Assembly (NCBI GenBank): GCA_029204225.1
Contig: CM055097.1
Coordinates: 50,936,195 to 51,000,194 of the forward strand
Length of the DNA: 64,000 nt
Direction: 5' to 3'
From: Diphasiastrum complanatum
Taxonomy: Eukaryota > Streptophyta > Lycopodiopsida > Lycopodiales > Lycopodiaceae
The position numbers and the translations under genes were made by a program. Numbering within the stretch: the stretch's first letter is position 1; each line of letters starts with the position of its first letter. Below the pieces are notes generated by a model, which made no database searches, was not told the DNA's origin, and was given only the letters and a program-made list of their open reading frames with translations. Positions 60,206 to 64,000 of this stretch are shown here, piece after piece.

Positions 60206-60544
60206 TGTTAGAAATAAATGACTATGCTAAAGTTAATCCATAGGTTACTTTGACCCAAAAGGTCAAGATTTGTGTAACCATGGGTATTTAGTTATTTAGG
60301 CCATCTTAAGTTTGTCTTAAGTTCAGTTAGACCCAATTTTGGTCATGTACTGACTCGTGGGTCCTTAGGGGTCTAATTTTGTTTAGGGGCCCTATCTTGA
60401 TTTGGGGGTGCCCTACATTTAGTAAGTGGTTAACCTTAGGGTTTGGTGGCATTTGGTCACATCCAGGTAGAGTACTTAGATGCTCATTGTGTATTCCATT
60501 TTTTCAGTTTGGCTAAGCATTGCTCTCCATTGCTCTTGTTGTTG

Positions 60545-60612
<68 letters not shown>

Positions 60613-60700
60613 GAGTTAAGCGCCCAGCCTCTTCTCTCTTGTTTTCTGTGGAGATTGATTGATAACTAGATCTTGGTGACTTGACTCTTGCTTTCCTACA
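60206..60700. mobile_element. candidate solo LTR inside LINE E
   Basis: Aligning LINE E with LINE A shows an extra 495 bp between C-G-C-A-T-T-A-C-A-T and the CTACAGC region. The insert starts TGTTAGAAATAA and ends TTTCCTACA (TG...CA) and is flanked by CCTTC (60201-60205) and GCTTC (60701-60705), a 4-of-5 match for a target duplication. It contains a (CT)n tract. Strand and family are unknown. Confidence 0.5.
60548..60610. repeat. (CT)31 microsatellite in the candidate LTR
   Basis: An uninterrupted CT tract of about 62 bp. It is not at a LINE boundary. Confidence 0.95.
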
Positions 60701-60884
60701 GCTTCTACAGCGCCAATACAAACCTGGCATCTTGACATGGATACATTTGACTACCATGCATAGACATTCTCACTTATGTAGTTATCTTAACTTGCACTAG
60801 ATGTTTTTTCTTTATTACAGTTTTGGAGTCGTTTTATACGCTCCACGGTTACCACATACTTGACATGTATTTCCTTAGTCTTAT

Positions 60885-60898
60885 ATGCCTTTTGGCAT
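60885..60898 (+). promoter_or_regulatory. 3'-terminal hairpin of LINE E
   Basis: ATGCC-TTTT-GGCAT is identical to the LINE A hairpin, followed by GGAAAAGACATTAATAAAGC and the pyrimidine tract. Confidence 0.75.
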
Positions 60899-60920
60899 GG
60901 AAAAGACATTAATAAAGCTT

Positions 60921-61118
<198 letters not shown>

Positions 61119-61128
61119 AGATGACCCA

Positions 61129-62356
61129 TTGCTAAGTGGCCAGGTATCGTGGGTCTCCACAGATCAGGAGCCTCCATTGCGAGTCTCCACAGTTGACACA
61201 TCGCTAACCAGCCAGGTATCGCGGGTCTCTACACCATCGCTAACTGGCCAGGTCTCTCCACCGCGGGTCTCCACTGATGAAACCAACTCCATCGCTCCAC
61301 CAGCTCCACTGATATAACCAGCTCCAGCTCTGATATCGTCCACCAGCGCTGCATCTGGCTCCAGCATCGATGCAGATCCATTGTCTCCTAGCGCTACAGC
61401 TGCTCCTCTATCCACCAGCGCTCCAGATTCCAATGATACCAAAGTCTCTTTCTCATTGTCCACCAGCGCTACAGAGGCACTAACCTTTGTTTCCAATCAG
61501 TATGCCAATGCTCCCAATGTTGCTCAGAGTCCTAGAGATGGCACTGTTGTGGTTACAGATGGAATCATATGCGGTATGGAAGATGAGACAGTGTTGCCTA
61601 CAGTCCATACTCCTTGCCATCCACCTGCTCACTCCTCTTTCTTGATACCTGAGATCTATACACCTGCCAAGTCATTCGAGCAATACCTTTTCTCCTACAT
61701 CGAGCAAATAAAAAACGAATCCACCTCTCTACGGAAAGAAATGGGACAGCTTCAAACGGTCATTTACACTATGGCTATTTGAACGAGAAATCATGTTAGC
61801 CCGCATTACTTCTTTGGAGGCAGTAATAAGTAACCAAGGAGAACCTACTAAGATTCAAGAGTTGGAAGAGAAGATAGAGCAACATAAGGCTGAGACAAAA
61901 TCGTGGGCTTCTCTATTCAAGGAGGATGTTAGGGAGGGTACACCATCCTTCAACCGAGTCATTTCGGCCACCATATCCAAGGAGCGAATGCGAGAATATA
62001 AAGCCCTGAATATTAGGGTCCACGGAGTTGAAGACACCACCGATCCAATGACTGAAGCAGCCAGCTTTCTCTCAAGCACACTCTCCCATCACCCCGAAGG
62101 GTTGGATAGAGCTTGGAGAACCAAGAGAGACCCCTCTACACTCATAGTTCGCTTCACGAATCTGGTAGTGAGACGGGCAACTCTCAAACTGCGGGCCAAG
62201 CTTAGAGGTACACTTATATTTATGGATGATGATCTCACTCCCATGCAAGTTGCGGATTGGAAAAAAGCATTCATTGAGGCAAAAGCTTTGGGGAAGAGGG
62301 TAATTTATCGGGATGGCAAGGCTCGATACATTGATCCTCCGAATTCTGACAAATAG
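61129..62356 (+). pseudogene. LINE D ORF1
   Basis: The 5' part encodes repeated V-S-x-V-S-T units (61129-61317) and ends in a stop. 61381-61782 continues with a Ser/Ala/Thr-rich lead, I-Y-T-P-A-K-S-F-E-Q and a coiled coil. A one-base shift near 61785 leads to 61793-62356: more coiled coil (K-I-Q-E-L-E-E-K-I-E-Q-H-K), A-L-N-I-R-V-H-G-V-E, T-L-I-V-R-F-T-N-L, D-D-D-L-T-P-M-Q-V-A and V-I-Y-R-D-G-K-A-R-Y. The order coiled coil, RRM-like domain, C-terminal domain is that of L1-type ORF1 proteins. Confidence 0.7.
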
Positions 62357-62404
62357 GGATTAAGGCCCCTCGGACTAAGCGATTCGGGGGGTCCTCCTCG
62401 AGCA

Positions 62405-63775
62405 TTGCGGTTGAGGCTATGGAACTGCAATGGCATTCACTCTTCGGCTATTGTCGGTGATTTTAGAGACTTTTGTGCGGAGGGTGATCTCTTCCTATTC
62501 ACAGAGACACATGAGAGTCCGGAAAGAGGTCTACCTGTTGTTACGGGTTTTTGCTGGTACTCTACACATCGGCGGTCGACGAGAGCATTGACAGATCGGG
62601 GTTCCGGGGTGGCATGCTTAGTCCGCGACTTCATTCGGCCTTGGGTCGAGTTGGTGCATACAGATGAGCGAGCTCGCTATATTTGGATTCGGGTGGACCG
62701 GACTTTGATGGGATTGACCCGTGACCTCTTTCTGGCCATTTGTTATTTTCCACCAGACACCTCAGTTTTCACAGCAGATGAGGAGTCACCTTACATGGAT
62801 ATCTCTTCAGACATTATCCGATATGAGGAGCGGGGTTATGTTCTTTTAGCTGGCAACTTTAATGCCAGGACTGGATCCAGGCAGACAGAGTTCCATAGAG
62901 GAGAGGATGATCCACAGCGGATACATGCTTTAGACTGGGATGATCTTGGCCTCCGGCGACGATCAGCAGATGCAGAAAGTCCAGTTACTGCATACGGAGG
63001 GAGAGAGGGAGAGCAGATGCTTCAGTTGGGCGAGGCTCATGGATTAGCCATTTATAATAGCTTATTGCAGTGGCCTGATTCAGGTGACTTTACTTGTTTT
63101 CCACACAGTGGAGGGAGTACTGTTGTTGACTATTTCATGGGATTGTCGTCTCTTCTCCCCTACATTTCATCTTTCCTGGTTCACCGTACCACTTTGTCTG
63201 ACCACTCATACCTCTCTCTCTCTATTGGCCTTCTTCACACCCCATGTACTAATACCCTAACTCCTGGCAACAAAACAGTGTACTGCTATCATCCTCAAAA
63301 CACCCCCAGGTACAGAGAAGCATTATCTGACCTCCTGACTCATTTCCCTTACGACGATACTTTGACGGACCAGTCTCTTTTTTTTGTCCGGACCTTGCAT
63401 ACCGCTGCATCCCTTGCTTTTCCATCTCCACGGCCCAAGCACTTACGACATAATCAACCACACAACCCCTGGTTTGACCACGAGTGTAACCAACTTCATC
63501 TGGACTTGATTTATGCACGCTGCCACCTTCCCCATATGGTAAAGGACTTATCCCGTGTATACCGTAGAACCACCCGAAAAAAGAAAATTACTTACGAAAT
63601 CGGCCAGGGGAAGAAGATGATGGACCTTCTCTTTAGCTCCTCGTCGCGATCATTTTGGCAAAAATTCCTCTCACGGGCACCTTCACCCCAAATCACAGAT
63701 CTTAGCACATGGGTAACCTATGCCACATCGTTGTACACTGTTCCTGACACCCCTCCACTTCCTACACATCCCTAG
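62405..63775 (+). CDS. LINE D ORF2 endonuclease region
   Basis: 456 codons ending in TAG, with the same frame continuing past the stop into RT (D-I-F-S-P-A-I-V-E-E-A-I-D-R-L, then S-G-F-P-S-T-W-S-T-N-L-I-H-P) to the window end. Endonuclease motifs: L-R-L-W-N-C-N-G-I, F-L-F-T-E-T-H-E-S, L-L-A-G-N-F-N-A-R (Asn in place of the catalytic Asp of GDFN) and S-D-H-S-Y-L-S-L-S. The D-to-N change and the nonsense codon both argue the copy is inactive. ORF1 ends about 48 bp upstream. Confidence 0.8.
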   Translation: MRLRLWNCNGIHSSAIVGDFRDFCAEGDLFLFTETHESPERGLPVVTGFCWYSTHRRSTRALTDRGSGVACLVRDFIRPWVELVHTDERARYIWIRVDRTLMGLTRDLFLAICYFPPDTSVFTADEESPYMDISSDIIRYEERGYVLLAGNFNARTGSRQTEFHRGEDDPQRIHALDWDDLGLRRRSADAESPVTAYGGREGEQMLQLGEAHGLAIYNSLLQWPDSGDFTCFPHSGGSTVVDYFMGLSSLLPYISSFLVHRTTLSDHSYLSLSIGLLHTPCTNTLTPGNKTVYCYHPQNTPRYREALSDLLTHFPYDDTLTDQSLFFVRTLHTAASLAFPSPRPKHLRHNQPHNPWFDHECNQLHLDLIYARCHLPHMVKDLSRVYRRTTRKKKITYEIGQGKKMMDLLFSSSSRSFWQKFLSRAPSPQITDLSTWVTYATSLYTVPDTPPLPTHP

Positions 63776-63778
63776 ACA

Positions 63779-64000
63779 CGTACTTCTGATATATTCTCTC
63801 CAGCCATAGTAGAAGAGGCCATTGACCGATTAAATCTACATAAGGCCAAAGATATTGATGATCTAGAAGCTGAACTTTTGAAACAAGTTGCTGACATTCT
63901 CTCACCTTTCCTCTCTCTCCTCTTTAACAGCTCTATCACATCTGGTTTCCCCTCCACCTGGTCCACAAACCTTATCCATCCTACCCATAAAGGCGATGAT
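63779..64000 (+). pseudogene. LINE D reverse transcriptase start, incomplete
   Basis: This is in register with the endonuclease frame after TAG. It reads V-E-E-A-I-D-R-L-N-L-H-K-A-K-D, L-F-N-S-S-I-T-S-G-F-P and H-P-T-H-K-G-D-D, the fingers region upstream of the motifs seen in LINE C at about 50.0-50.2 kb. The window ends here. Confidence 0.8.

Larger units (their letters stand above)
59105..60920 (+). mobile_element. LINE copy E, 5'-truncated, with inserted LTR
   Basis: It begins in the RT C-terminal region (S-D-L-P-I-G-S-H-E-Y-I, matching L-P-S-G-T-H-Q-Y-I in LINE A) with no (CT)n before it. 59293-59682 encodes the C-terminal domain to about 59700. Then the zinc-finger/C-terminal segment starts again at about 59750 (H-F-L-F-T-C-P-V-Y-Y-E-I-R-G-R-Y), so two truncated pieces are joined. 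The 3' end (60700-60920) aligns with LINE A, with hairpin ATGCC-TTTT-GGCAT at 60885-60898 and ATTAATAAAGC, and passes into a pyrimidine tract. A candidate solo LTR interrupts it at 60206-60700. Confidence 0.82.

Overview
The window is repeat-dominated nuclear DNA from a plant. The evidence is Ty1/copia and Ty3/gypsy LTR retrotransposons (one with an integrase chromodomain), initiator-Met tRNA primer-binding sites, a hAT-type BED finger, AT-rich spacer and a spliced plant-style metallo-beta-lactamase gene. Multi-kilobase introns full of transposon debris and several old LINE copies suggest a large genome such as a fern or gymnosperm; that placement is an inference.

Layout. 1-8.2 kb: decayed gag sequence on + with a very young 5.57-kb copia-type element inserted on - (1364-6934). 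8.9-14.3 kb: decayed chromodomain-less gypsy element on -. 14.4-15.0 kb: two long (GA)n tracts. 15-20.3 kb: no recognisable gene. 20.3-32.7 kb: the only convincing host gene, the last six coding exons of a LACTB2-like metallo-beta-lactamase on -, joined in one open frame by GT-AG introns of 0.1-5.7 kb that hold a hAT remnant and gypsy remnants. 33.3-39.9 kb: a gypsy fragment, then two LINE copies head to tail on - with a (CT)n tract between them, and the 3' tail of a third. 40.2-46.7 kb: a complete but mutated chromovirus on - (two LTRs, TTGAG target duplication). 47.3-52.4 kb: a near full-length but frameshifted LINE on +. 52.4-59.1 kb: spacer with minisatellites, an unidentified short ORF and a decayed gypsy gag. 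59.1-64 kb: a 5'-truncated LINE carrying a candidate solo LTR, a (CT)n tract, and another LINE running off the window end.

The most interesting material is the LINE family. All four observed 5' ends follow a (CT)n tract directly, always with CT on the sense strand, and three 3' ends run into such a tract. The 3' ends carry a 14-nt hairpin (5-bp stem, 4-nt loop) whose stem sequence differs between copies while pairing is kept. This suggests a LINE that targets or propagates through TC microsatellites and recognises a 3' hairpin. The second is the young copia-type element: it has a gag but no protease, integrase, reverse transcriptase or RNase H. Instead it carries an in-frame UAA followed by a 532-codon open frame I cannot identify. 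Most remaining open frames are shadows or decayed transposon fragments.
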